From Mycobacterium asiaticum (lineage in GTDB: Bacteria > Actinomycetota > Actinomycetes > Mycobacteriales > Mycobacteriaceae), in assembly GCF_001673635.1 (NCBI RefSeq), contig NZ_LZMH01000010.1, positions 87,638 through 151,637 on the forward strand: 64,000 nt of DNA, read 5' to 3'. The notes below the pieces were generated by a model. That model did not search any database. It saw nothing but the letters and a program-made list of their open reading frames with translations, and had not been told where the DNA came from. The position numbers were made by a program, and so were the translations under genes. Shown one piece after another: positions 7,964 to 16,130 of this stretch. The stretch's first letter is position 1, and each line of letters starts with the position of its first letter.

Positions 7964-9304
7964 CTATCCGTCACCTTCCGCCGGCAATGGACCGGGACCT
8001 GGATTTGGCACCGGTGCCGCAGGTGCAGGCCCGGGCAACTGCGCGGCACCCGGTGCAGGCCCGGGCAACTGCGCGGCACCCGGCGGAGGTCCAGGCAACT
8101 GCGCCGCACCCGGAAGTGGCCCAGGCAACGATGCCTGATATGGCGCCGGTCCCGGCAGCGGAGGCAGCGGAAGGGCATCGGGATCGATCCACGGCGGCCG
8201 CACCGGGGAATGCAACGGATCGAGCGTGTACCTCAAGTAGTACGGCTCCCCGGGCGTCGGCACCAGCGGCTGGTCCAGCTGCCCGAAGCGGGTTCCCAAC
8301 AGCAACCCCCGCTTGAGCCGTGGGATCGTGAGGTCCAGCTGCACATGCAGATTGAAGTAATCGCCGCGCACCGCACGGTCGACGAAGTTTTGGGTGAACG
8401 GGAACACGAAACCCGCAGCGATCGCCGTGCCGAGCTCCGGCCCGACGTCGGCGAGCGCACGGATGGTCGGCTCCAGGTTCTGCAGATTCTTCACCAGGTC
8501 GGCCTGGCTGTCGTTGATCAGCCGGGTGGCGGTGTTGCTGAAGGCGCGCAACTTGTCCAGCGCGGTCGTCAGGCGTGGCCGCTCTCTGATCAGCACGTCG
8601 AGCGCGGGAGGTACCTTGCGCAGGGCCTCGGCGAGAACGTCCCGTTGCCCGGCGAATGTGGCGGTGAGCCGGTTCAGCGCTTCGATGGAGTCCACGATGT
8701 TGTTGCGCTGTTGGTCGAGTGTTCCGACGAACGTGTCGAGGCGGGTAAGGAGGTCGCGCAGGGTGCCGGCACGCCCAGACACGGCGACGGAGAAATTGTG
8801 GATGACCTCCCCGATCTGTCCCAGCCCCCCGCCGTTGACAACAGCGCCCAGCGACGACAGCGTCTGCTCGGTCGACGGGTAGGCAGATGACCGGGCAAGC
8901 GGGATGGTGGCTCCCGGCTGCAGCCGTCCACTTCCCGTTTGGCCGAGCGGTGGATTCAGCTCGAGATGCATTGACCCCAACAGGCTGGTCTGACCGACGC
9001 TCGCCACCACATTGGCCGGGACCACGACGTCGCGGTTCACGGAAATCTCGACGTCGGCGTGCCAGCCCTTCACCTTCATCGCGCCGACGCTGCCGACTAC
9101 CACGTCGTTGATCATCACCGGCGAATTCGACTCCATCGTGCCGACATTCGGGACTTCGACGTGGTAGATGACGCCCCCGGGCCCGCGTCCGACCGCGCCG
9201 GGCAGCGGTAGCGAGTTCAGGCCGTGGAATGCGCACCCGGTCGCCGTCAACACCACGCATCCACCGATGGCGAACACCCGGCGAGCTCGAGCCCGGGCCA
9301 TCAT
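7964..9304 (-). CDS. mceE: MCE-family lipoprotein, MceE type (LprN-like)
   Basis: A 446-residue protein with a lipoprotein signal: basic start, hydrophobic run and lipobox TATGC near residue 24, as in the MceE/LprN lipoproteins of mycobacteria. The MCE domain follows (GGVIYHVEVPNVGTMESNSP, VVVGSVGAMKVKG), then coiled-coil segments, then a C-terminal Pro/Gly/Ala tail made of ten-residue repeats of the form LPGPxPGAAQ. Two ATGs occur in tandem; the first makes the usual ATGA overlap with the mceD stop. It is predicted to be tethered to the outer face of the membrane and to form part of the Mce ring. Confidence 0.92.
   Translation of the reverse strand: MMARARARRVFAIGGCVVLTATGCAFHGLNSLPLPGAVGRGPGGVIYHVEVPNVGTMESNSPVMINDVVVGSVGAMKVKGWHADVEISVNRDVVVPANVVASVGQTSLLGSMHLELNPPLGQTGSGRLQPGATIPLARSSAYPSTEQTLSSLGAVVNGGGLGQIGEVIHNFSVAVSGRAGTLRDLLTRLDTFVGTLDQQRNNIVDSIEALNRLTATFAGQRDVLAEALRKVPPALDVLIRERPRLTTALDKLRAFSNTATRLINDSQADLVKNLQNLEPTIRALADVGPELGTAIAAGFVFPFTQNFVDRAVRGDYFNLHVQLDLTIPRLKRGLLLGTRFGQLDQPLVPTPGEPYYLRYTLDPLHSPVRPPWIDPDALPLPPLPGPAPYQASLPGPLPGAAQLPGPPPGAAQLPGPAPGAAQLPGPAPAAPVPNPGPGPLPAEGDG
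8022..8130 (-). repeat. 30-bp tandem repeats inside mceE tail
   Basis: About three and a half copies of a 30-bp unit (8022-8051, 8052-8081, 8082-8111 and a partial copy) encode the LPGPxPGAAQ decapeptides at the MceE C-terminus. The first two copies are identical at the DNA level, indicating recent expansion. A length polymorphism between strains is plausible. Confidence 0.85.
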
Positions 9305-10734
9305 TGGCCCGGCCCTTCGGCAGGCAGCAGCATGCCCGACACACCCGGCGGTGGCGGTGGCGCTTGCATCGGTGTCGACGGCGGAGGGGGGAACGGCATC
9401 GCCAAGCCCGGTATCCGCGGTGGTGGCTCGGCCCCCGGCGCTCCGACGGGATCACCCGGCAGGCCGGTGTAGGCCGATACCGCGGGGGGGATCTCCGGTG
9501 GTCCGGGCTTCGGGCCCTCGCCGCCGGGCGCCAGGCGCGGTTCGGTGTAAAGGATCTTCGAGGGGTCCACCGACTTCTGGATGAAGATGTTGATCGGGAT
9601 GGGCAGACTGTTGAAGTTGAGCAGCCGCAACCCGGGACCCAGAAACAGCGAGCAGAGCTTGCCCGACTCGGTGGAGGTGACGTTCTCGAGGGCGCCGATT
9701 TGAGTGCAGCCTGGAATCGGCAGCGGAATCATCAGGCCCGAAAATGTGGGATTGGCGAAGTTCATGATTCCGAACCCGCCCACGATGGTTCCGGTGTCGG
9801 CGTTGTAGTCGTTGAAGAAGTTGCCCAGCGCGTTCGGCGCACCGTGCAGAATATTCTCCAGGGCCATGTGCTGATCCACCAGGACCTGCGTGACGTCGGC
9901 CAACCGGGCGACCTGCTCGCTGGTCTGGTCGCGGGAGCCGGCGATGAACCGCTGCACCTCGCCGACCGCCGTCGACAGGTCCGTCAGCGCCGCGTCCAAC
10001 TCGGACTTGCTGTCGTTGACCACGCTGCTCAGCGTGGCCAGGCGGTCATTGAACTGCACGATCTGGGTGTTGCTGTCGCGCAGCGCGGTGACAAAGGTCT
10101 GCAGGTTCTTGATGATGTCGACGATGTTCCCGCTGCCGTTGGCGAGTATCCGACCCACACCGGACAACTGGCCCAGCGCCTGCCGCAGCTTGTCGCCATT
10201 GCCCTCGAGCGCATTGGCGGCACTATCGATGAACCGGCCCACCGAAGTGCCCGATACCCCGCTGCGGGGTCCCAAATCCGTTGCCAGCCGCATCAACTGA
10301 GTTTTGACTTCGTCCCACTCGACGGGTACCGCGGTGCGGTTGACCGGGATCACCTCGCCGTCCGCCATGACCGGACCGCTGGTCCGGTAGGCGGGGGTGA
10401 GCTGCACGTAACGGGCGGCCACCAGGTTGGAGGCGACAATGACCGCTTTCGCATCCGCCGGAATCGGCACGCCGTGGTTGATCTCGAGGGTCATCTTGGT
10501 CTGTTGGCCCTGCGGGACTATCGACTTGATGGTGCCGACTTTGACCCCCGACACCCGCACCTCGTCACTGGGGTAGATCGCCGTGGCGGTAGTGAAATAC
10601 GCCGTAATCGTCTTCGGGGCAAAGAACGTATTCCGGATGACCATGCCCGCACCGGCAACGATGAGGCCGACCAGGACAACCGCGACGACGACCACGAGCC
10701 TCTTGCGCCCGACGCGCGAGATCCGAGAAATCAC
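9301..10734 (-). CDS. mceD: MCE-family protein, MceD type
   Basis: A 477-residue protein. An N-terminal anchor helix (RLVVVVAVVLVGLIVAGAG) precedes an MCE domain with TAYFTTATAIYPSDEVRVSG and VKVGTIKSI, a long helical barrel-forming region, and a proline-rich tail (PPPRIPGLAMPFPPPP). The start is a GTG overlapping the mceC TGA (GTGA); the open frame extends 14 codons upstream but without a ribosome site, whereas GGAGGATC lies before this GTG. It is the fourth Mce subunit of the operon and is coupled to mceE by ATGA. Function: part of the lipid-conducting Mce hexamer. Confidence 0.92.
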   Translation of the reverse strand: MISRISRVGRKRLVVVVAVVLVGLIVAGAGMVIRNTFFAPKTITAYFTTATAIYPSDEVRVSGVKVGTIKSIVPQGQQTKMTLEINHGVPIPADAKAVIVASNLVAARYVQLTPAYRTSGPVMADGEVIPVNRTAVPVEWDEVKTQLMRLATDLGPRSGVSGTSVGRFIDSAANALEGNGDKLRQALGQLSGVGRILANGSGNIVDIIKNLQTFVTALRDSNTQIVQFNDRLATLSSVVNDSKSELDAALTDLSTAVGEVQRFIAGSRDQTSEQVARLADVTQVLVDQHMALENILHGAPNALGNFFNDYNADTGTIVGGFGIMNFANPTFSGLMIPLPIPGCTQIGALENVTSTESGKLCSLFLGPGLRLLNFNSLPIPINIFIQKSVDPSKILYTEPRLAPGGEGPKPGPPEIPPAVSAYTGLPGDPVGAPGAEPPPRIPGLAMPFPPPPSTPMQAPPPPPGVSGMLLPAEGPGQ

Positions 10735-11849
10735 TGCGATCCTCCGACCCTGCCGCCCAGCGTGCAATTGGGGCACTCCGGCATGCCGTTGTACGGCCAG
10801 GGGAACAGCGACCGGGGAACAGTCGACGGGAATCCGGGACCGCGACCCGTGTCGAAGTTGCGGAATCCCCAGAGGTAGTCGAGGAACGGCTGGAACAGCG
10901 GCGGCTGAAGGAGGTTCGGGACGAACGCCGAGTAGGCATACATGCTCGAGATTGCCTCACCGACGGTGATCTGGAACTTGGCGAGACCCGGCAGGGCCTT
11001 GCTGATGTTGTCGCGGTTCCTTTGCAGCATCGCGGTCACCGAATTCAGCCGTTCCAGCGTCGGCGCCAATTTGCTTTCGTTCTCGTGCACCAGCGCCGTC
11101 AGCTGCTTCGCCACCGCCGACGTGTTGGCCAGCAGGTCCACGATCTCTTGTCGGCGCGCCACCAAGACTTGCAACAGATCGTCGGCGTTGAGAATCAGCT
11201 TGTTGACCTGCTGGCTGCGTTCGGATAGGACCCCGGTGACGTCGCTGGCACTCTTGAACAACTCAGCGAGGCTTTTGTTGCGACCGTTGAGGGTTCGCGA
11301 TACCCGGGTGAGCGAGTCGAACGCCGGCCCCAACTTGGGTGCGATCTGGTCGAGCGTCGCCGCCAACGTGTCCAACGACTGATTGAGTGTCGCGGTGCTG
11401 GTTTCACCTGTGTTCGTGGTTAATTCGCTGACCGCTTCCGTCAACGAGTACGGCGAGGACGTGCGAGAAGTGGGGATGACAGCATTCGGACGCATATTGC
11501 CGCTGCCGGCGGAATCCAGCGCCAGCATCCGCGCACCCAGCAACGTGTCGGTACGAATGTGCGCGGTGGTCTCCGACCCGAGCAGGATATTGCCCTTTAC
11601 CGCGAAGGTCACCAGGGCATCGCCGTTTTGCAACGACACATCCGACACCGTGCCAACCTTGATCCCGGACACTGTCACGGGGTTCCCCGCCGCGAGGCCG
11701 CCGGCTTCGGTGAACACCGCCTTGTATCGCACGGCGGTCGCCCACGAGGTCAACCGATCTGGTGCCAGGCCCACCAGGATGACCAGCACGATCAAGATCG
11801 CGCCGATGAATCCGGCCTTGACGAGCTCAGCTCCGCGATACTTCAGCAT
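10731..11849 (-). CDS. mceC: MCE-family protein, MceC type
   Basis: A 372-residue protein with an anchor helix at about residues 13-30, MCE domain (YKAVFTEAGGLAAGNPVTVSG, IKVGTVSDVSLQNG) and a helical region. Unlike MceD-F here it has no long proline-rich tail; it ends soon after a Cys-containing PECPNCTLGG segment. The ATG overlaps the mceB stop by one base (TGATG), a typical reinitiation arrangement. It is the third Mce subunit and is predicted to contribute one of the six MCE rings of the transport complex in the periplasm-like space. Confidence 0.92.
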   Translation of the reverse strand: MLKYRGAELVKAGFIGAILIVLVILVGLAPDRLTSWATAVRYKAVFTEAGGLAAGNPVTVSGIKVGTVSDVSLQNGDALVTFAVKGNILLGSETTAHIRTDTLLGARMLALDSAGSGNMRPNAVIPTSRTSSPYSLTEAVSELTTNTGETSTATLNQSLDTLAATLDQIAPKLGPAFDSLTRVSRTLNGRNKSLAELFKSASDVTGVLSERSQQVNKLILNADDLLQVLVARRQEIVDLLANTSAVAKQLTALVHENESKLAPTLERLNSVTAMLQRNRDNISKALPGLAKFQITVGEAISSMYAYSAFVPNLLQPPLFQPFLDYLWGFRNFDTGRGPGFPSTVPRSLFPWPYNGMPECPNCTLGGRVGGSQ

Positions 11850-12871
11850 CAGGGTTCAGTGCACCTTCCAGCTTCTGACCTGAAGAACGGCGATATCACC
11901 GTCTTGCCCTGAAGATCCGTGCCGCGAATCTCCAACTGACAGAGGTAGTAGGGGATGGTGGCGCCCGCCACTCCGAGTCGCACCAGTTTGCGATAGTTCT
12001 TGGGCGCCCTTCCGATTGCGGCGTCGAGGCGGTCCTTGTCGTCATCGAGTATCGGCGCCAGCCGGCTCAACTGGTCAATGGTGCCGGACAGCGACGGTCG
12101 CGCACTGCTCAGCAGATCGGCCAGCGAGGCGGTTCCGTTGTCCAACGCCTCGATGGCGGCGCCGATGGTGTTTCGGTCGTCCGAGAGCCCGCTGACAAGC
12201 CGCTCCAGGCGATCGACCGCGCCGGAGAACTGCTTGCCGTCCCGGGAGATCGTGGTGACCACGGTGTTGAGGTTGTCGATCAGTTGCTGCACGGTTTCGT
12301 CGTTGTCGGCCAACGCGTTTGAGAACGATGTCGTCTTGGCGAACAGCGAGTCGAGCGTTCCGCCCTGACCCTGGAAGACCTGCAGCAACGCCGAGGTCAG
12401 CGTGTTGACGTCCTGCGCATTGAGACCTTGGATGACGGGTTTCAGTCCGCCGAGCAGGAGATCGAGATCAAGCGCCGGCGCGGTGCGGTCGACCGGGATT
12501 TGCGCGCCGGCCGCCAGACGCTTGGTCGGCCCTGGGCCGTCGACGAGCTCCAGGTAGCGATCACCGACGAGATTGAGGTAGCGGACCGCCGCCCTGGTGC
12601 CCTCGGTGAGGACGATGTCGCGGTCGGCGTCGAATTCCACCACGACTTTCTTGTCCGGGCGCAGCGTGATGTCGCTGACGGTGCCCACCCGGATCCCGGC
12701 GACCCGCACCGTCTGCCCAACTTTGAGACGCGACACGTCGTTGAACACAGCCGAATACCCGGTCGTCGAGCCGGTCTGGTACTGGCCGAAGATAAAAAAC
12801 AGACAGGCGGTGAGCACCGTCATCACGGCCGCGAAGATCGCGAACTTGATCAGGGTAGCGCGCGTTCTCAT
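11849..12871 (-). CDS. mceB: MCE-family protein, MceB type
   Basis: A 340-residue protein, normal MceB length. Residues 8-28 form the anchor (IKFAIFAAVMTVLTACLFFIF), followed by the MCE domain (YSAVFNDVSRLKVGQTVRVAG, IRVGTVSDITLRPDKKV) and a helical domain ending near LCQLEIRG. The ATG at 12871 lies in an ATGA overlap with mceA, although the open frame runs much further upstream inside mceA. No lipobox is seen. It is part of the continuous yrbEA-mceF operon, and its spacing to neighbours is negative throughout, so the whole set is almost certainly one transcript. Confidence 0.92.
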   Translation of the reverse strand: MRTRATLIKFAIFAAVMTVLTACLFFIFGQYQTGSTTGYSAVFNDVSRLKVGQTVRVAGIRVGTVSDITLRPDKKVVVEFDADRDIVLTEGTRAAVRYLNLVGDRYLELVDGPGPTKRLAAGAQIPVDRTAPALDLDLLLGGLKPVIQGLNAQDVNTLTSALLQVFQGQGGTLDSLFAKTTSFSNALADNDETVQQLIDNLNTVVTTISRDGKQFSGAVDRLERLVSGLSDDRNTIGAAIEALDNGTASLADLLSSARPSLSGTIDQLSRLAPILDDDKDRLDAAIGRAPKNYRKLVRLGVAGATIPYYLCQLEIRGTDLQGKTVISPFFRSEAGRCTEP

Positions 12872-14127
12872 CCGGGCATTCCTATTTGGGCGGAGTTGCG
12901 CGGGGGGCCCTGGATCGGGCCGTACAACAGTTGCTTGAGCAGATCGGAGTTGATCAGCAGCTGCTGATTTCCGTACACCACCGGGTTGGCGCCGATATCT
13001 GTGATCAATTGCGGCGGAGGGGTGTTGAACGGCAGTTGCGGCAGGCCCAGGCACCGCGGACCGCCCGTCGCCGCCACCTTGGGCAAGTTCGCCGGGTACC
13101 GATAGCGTTCGCCGCCCCACGTGAGACTCGCAGTGATATTGATGCTCGGTTCCGACAACGGCGGACCGTGCGCTATCCGGATGAGTCCGCCGAGTGCGCA
13201 CGTGAACACCTCGTGGTACTCGCTGGTCAGATCGGTCGTCGGCACCAGCAGGTGCAATACATTCGTCAGCGGCTGACGGTTCGTCGACAAGACGTCGTTG
13301 CCGATGTCGGCAAGACCAATTGCACTGATCAGCAATGCATCCAGGTTGTGCTGCTCGTCGACGATCGTCTTGCTGATCCGGTTTGCGTTGGACACGGTCC
13401 GCACGAGATCCGGCGACGCATCGGCGTAGGCGTTGGACACCACTGGTAACACTGCGAGGTCATGATTCAACGCGGGAAGGCTCGGTTCCAGCCTGGCCAG
13501 AAATGAATCCAGGTCACTCAACGACTGACCGAGTTGTGGGCCCCGTCCACTGAATGCTTTTGCCAGCGCGCCCAGTGACTCGTTGAGCTTCGCCGGGTCG
13601 ATCTGGTCCAGCACCGAAACCAGTTGCTGGAAAACCGTGTTGATCTCGACCATGACGTGCTGGCCCGTCAGCCGCTGGCCCGCATGTAGCCGCTGCGCCG
13701 AGGGCTCGGCGGGTTCGATCAGTTGGACGGACTTGGCTCCGAAAACGGTCGAGGACGCGATATCGACGAGCACGTTGGCGGGAATGTATTTCAGCGCCGA
13801 CGGGAACATCGCCAAGTGGATCGCGGCCTTACCGTCCGGCAGCGGCTCTATCGAGTCAACCTTGCCCACCGGTACGCCGCGTAAGGTGACCCGCGCGTCC
13901 GGGTTCATGACCAGGCCCGCGCGTTGCGACACCACCGTCACCGGTACCGATTCGGTGAGTCCACCCTGGAATAGCGTTATGGCGAGAGTGACGATTGCGG
14001 TAACCACCAAGATGGTGACCACACCCAGTAACGGACGGACATAGGTACGTGGCTTTGGCCGGCCCGAACCGTGCGCCCGCCCGCGCGCGCTCGGCGCGCC
14101 GCGTCCGCTCGGTACCCGCGTGGTCAC
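12868..14127 (-). CDS. mceA: MCE-family protein, MceA type
   Basis: A 419-residue protein. A basic, glycine-rich cytoplasmic tail of about 30 residues precedes the anchor helix (LLGVVTILVVTAIVTLAITLF), then the MCE domain (VPVTVVSQRAGLVMNPDARVTL, VPVGKVDSIEPLPDG) and a long helical region. It starts with GTG and has the best ribosome site in the operon (GGAGGTGA six bases upstream), reflecting the 21-bp gap after yrbEB, the largest in the operon. The N-terminal Mce subunit is generally the one named for mycobacterial cell entry, though the family role is lipid import. Confidence 0.92.
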   Translation of the reverse strand: MTTRVPSGRGAPSARGRAHGSGRPKPRTYVRPLLGVVTILVVTAIVTLAITLFQGGLTESVPVTVVSQRAGLVMNPDARVTLRGVPVGKVDSIEPLPDGKAAIHLAMFPSALKYIPANVLVDIASSTVFGAKSVQLIEPAEPSAQRLHAGQRLTGQHVMVEINTVFQQLVSVLDQIDPAKLNESLGALAKAFSGRGPQLGQSLSDLDSFLARLEPSLPALNHDLAVLPVVSNAYADASPDLVRTVSNANRISKTIVDEQHNLDALLISAIGLADIGNDVLSTNRQPLTNVLHLLVPTTDLTSEYHEVFTCALGGLIRIAHGPPLSEPSINITASLTWGGERYRYPANLPKVAATGGPRCLGLPQLPFNTPPPQLITDIGANPVVYGNQQLLINSDLLKQLLYGPIQGPPRNSAQIGMPG

Positions 14128-14148
14128 CTCTTCACCTCCCCACCATTG

Positions 14149-14994
14149 CTATCCAGACAGATTGAAGTTGCCGTTGGCGCCGTAGACCGACAGTGACACC
14201 AGCAGGGTCACGGACACCACGACGATCAAAGAGGTGCGGACCGCGTTGCCGGTTGCGATACCGACACCGGATGGTCCACCCGAGGCGAAGTATCCGTAGT
14301 AGGTATGGATCAACAGGATGGTCAGCGCCATCAGAGTGGCCTGCAGGAACGACCACAACAGGTCGTACGGGTTCAAGAAGGTGTCGAAGTAGTGGTTATA
14401 CAAGCCCGCTGACTGGCCGAGCAGAAACACGGTGGTGAACTGGCTGGCAACAAACGACAACGCCACCGCAATGGCGTACAACGGCGTGATCGCCATCATG
14501 CCGGCCAAGATCCTGGTGCTCACCAGGTACGCGACCGGCCGGATCGCCATGGATTCCAGCGCATCCACCTCTTCGTTGATCCGCATGGCACCCAATTGCG
14601 CCGTCACCCCGGCGCCGAACGTTGCCGCCAGACCGATTCCCGCAACCACCGGCGCAGCGATACGCACATTGATGAAAGCAGACAGGAAGCCGGTCAGCGC
14701 CTCGATGCCGATGTTGCCAAGCGAGCTGTACCCTTGGACGGCCAGCGTGCCGCCGGTCGCCAGCGTCAGGAACCCGACGATCACGACAGTTCCGCCGATC
14801 ATCGCCAACGTTCCTGCGCCCATGCTGATTTCGGCGATGAGACGGATCACTTCGCGCCGATAACGAGTGGCGGCAAAAGGAATGGCAGCCAGCGCCTTGC
14901 CGTAGAACATGGTGTGGTCGCCGAGACGCCCCATCAAAGCGACTGGCTTGTCCAGTTGCCTTGATAATCGCGGGTATACGGCCCTTAGCGCCAC
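14149..14994 (-). CDS. yrbEB: YrbE/MlaE-family permease, YrbEB type
   Basis: A 281-residue integral membrane protein with about five or six helices and the MlaE/DUF140 core: GAGVTAQLGAMRINEEVDALESMAI, the cytoplasmic coupling loop that contacts the ATPase, followed by PVAYLVSTRILAGMM. Together with YrbEA it forms the permease dimer below the Mce tunnel, driven by an MceG-type ATPase that is not encoded in this window. It starts with GTG 12 bp after the yrbEA stop. In mycobacteria MceG is usually supplied in trans by an unlinked gene, so its absence here is not a defect. Confidence 0.93.
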   Translation of the reverse strand: MALRAVYPRLSRQLDKPVALMGRLGDHTMFYGKALAAIPFAATRYRREVIRLIAEISMGAGTLAMIGGTVVIVGFLTLATGGTLAVQGYSSLGNIGIEALTGFLSAFINVRIAAPVVAGIGLAATFGAGVTAQLGAMRINEEVDALESMAIRPVAYLVSTRILAGMMAITPLYAIAVALSFVASQFTTVFLLGQSAGLYNHYFDTFLNPYDLLWSFLQATLMALTILLIHTYYGYFASGGPSGVGIATGNAVRTSLIVVVSVTLLVSLSVYGANGNFNLSG

Positions 14995-15006
14995 CTCTGT
15001 GTGCCC

Positions 15007-15825
15007 CTACTTCCCTGACACCTTGATGCCTATGGCGGTGACGACCACGTTCACGACGAACAGGGACATGAACGCGTACACGACGGTTTCGTTGACGGCG
15101 TTGCCGACGGCCTTGGCGCCCCCACCGGTGATCGACAGCCCCCGGTAACAAGCCACGACACCTGCGATCAGACCGAAAAGTGTTGCCTTGACACACGAAA
15201 TGATGACTTCGGGTACACCGGTCAACAGCGTGATGCCCGCGGCGAATGCACCGGGATTGACGTCTTGGACGAAGACCGAAAAGATGTAGCCGCCCAAGAC
15301 GCCGATGATGACCACCAGACTGTTCAGCAGCAACGCGACCAGCCCCGAGGCCAGCATCCGCGGCGTCACCAACCGTTGCACCGGGTTGATGCCCAGCACT
15401 TCCATCGCGTCAATCTCTTCGCGGATGGTCCGTGAACCCAGGTCCGCACACATCGCCGTAGCACCCGCACCGGCGACGATCAGCACCGTGACCAGTGGCC
15501 CCACCTGGGTGACGGCACCGAAAGCCGCACCGGCACCGGACAAGTCCGCGGCGCCCAGTTCGCGCAACAGAATGTTGAGGATGAAGCTGACCAGGACGGT
15601 GAACGGGATAGCCACCAACAACGTCGGCGCCAGCGAAACGCGGGCGACAAACCACGACTGTTCAATGAACTCTCGGCCCTGAAAGGGCCGGCGGAACAGG
15701 AACCTCACCGCGTCCCGCGTCATCGCGAACAACGCGCCGACGGCCTGCATCGGCCCAGCCAGGCTGCTGGGCAACGCTACGCCCGGCGACCACCGGTCGT
15801 TGCCCCCTTTGGGCATCGGCGTCAA
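15007..15825 (-). CDS. yrbEA: YrbE/MlaE-family permease, YrbEA type
   Basis: A 272-residue membrane protein, first gene of the mce operon. It has the MlaE fold with GAGATAMCADLGSRTIREEIDAMEVLGI, the coupling-helix region, and several hydrophobic helices. The longest frame begins with TTG at 15825; an ATG three codons later (15816) is an equally good start, and neither has a strong ribosome site. A 305-bp non-coding region separates it from the CoA-transferase gene upstream on the same strand, so the operon promoter should lie there. It pairs with YrbEB as the transport permease. Confidence 0.92.
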   Translation of the reverse strand: MTPMPKGGNDRWSPGVALPSSLAGPMQAVGALFAMTRDAVRFLFRRPFQGREFIEQSWFVARVSLAPTLLVAIPFTVLVSFILNILLRELGAADLSGAGAAFGAVTQVGPLVTVLIVAGAGATAMCADLGSRTIREEIDAMEVLGINPVQRLVTPRMLASGLVALLLNSLVVIIGVLGGYIFSVFVQDVNPGAFAAGITLLTGVPEVIISCVKATLFGLIAGVVACYRGLSITGGGAKAVGNAVNETVVYAFMSLFVVNVVVTAIGIKVSGK

Positions 15826-15918
15826 CCCCTGTCGGCTTCGTGAGCGCTAGACATCTCGCAGCCAGTTATACGAACTGCTTAAACCATTGCCGTAGCTCGG
15901 TTTCCAAATGATCTTCCT

Positions 15919-15951
15919 ACTCACGCCACTCCTCCATTCTGTTGCGTGAGT
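15919..15951. promoter_or_regulatory. Inverted repeat ACTCACGC-N17-GCGTGAGT before mce operon
   Basis: Perfect 8-bp arms separated by 17 bases, about 95-125 bp upstream of the yrbEA start. There is no T-run, so it is unlikely to be a terminator; it may be an operator for an unidentified regulator of the mce operon. Confidence 0.4.
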
Positions 15952-16004
15952 TGGCGCCTCCAGCCACGTCGGCTCCCGAACCTCCATGCCTTGGAGCGCT
16001 TGGC

Positions 16005-16020
16005 GATTATGACTCATATC
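16005..16020. promoter_or_regulatory. Near-palindrome GATTATGACTCATATC before mce operon
   Basis: A 16-bp near-symmetric sequence (one mismatched pair outside the central ATGA-C-TCAT region) about 180 bp upstream of yrbEA. It is a candidate regulator site only, and chance occurrence cannot be ruled out. Confidence 0.25.
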
Positions 16021-16130
16021 ACGTCCGGTGGGAATGGAAAACGAACAACCGTTATCCGAGAACAGGGGTCTCAAAAGTCGCGGCGAGTGACGCGGGAAAC
16101 CAGCAGAGGGATGGAGCATCTGGGGCATCG

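Larger units (their letters stand above)
15826..16130. other. Non-coding region upstream of mce operon
   Basis: About 305 bp between the CaiB-like gene and yrbEA, both on the minus strand. I see no convincing gene; a 93-residue frame here lacks coding character. It holds an 8-bp inverted repeat, ACTCACGC at 15919-15926 and GCGTGAGT at 15944-15951, and a near-palindrome at 16005-16020. No GAGAAT-N3-ATTCTC site was seen, so the mce operon may be controlled apart from the catabolic genes. Confidence 0.6.

Noticed and set aside
7971..9455. 494-residue minus-strand frame overlapping mceE
   Set aside because: It is a shifted-frame shadow of mceE/mceD, very rich in Arg and Gly; the MceE frame has a lipobox and MCE domain.
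9229..10878. 549-residue plus-strand frame opposite mceD
   Set aside because: Antisense shadow of a high-GC gene; no protein-family features, while mceD on the other strand is clear.
6182..15825. Assignment of the operon as mce4 (cholesterol import)
   Set aside because: The flanking genes do not match the mce4 neighbourhood (no kshA, hsa or kstD genes), and subunit sequence alone cannot assign the number by eye.
15847..16128. 93-residue minus-strand frame upstream of yrbEA
   Set aside because: No ribosome site, no recognisable motif, and poor composition for a protein; the stretch is better read as promoter DNA of the mce operon.
15826..16130. Possible KstR site before the mce operon
   Set aside because: I looked for TnnAACnnGTTnnA and found only a partial AAC-C-GTT without correct spacing.
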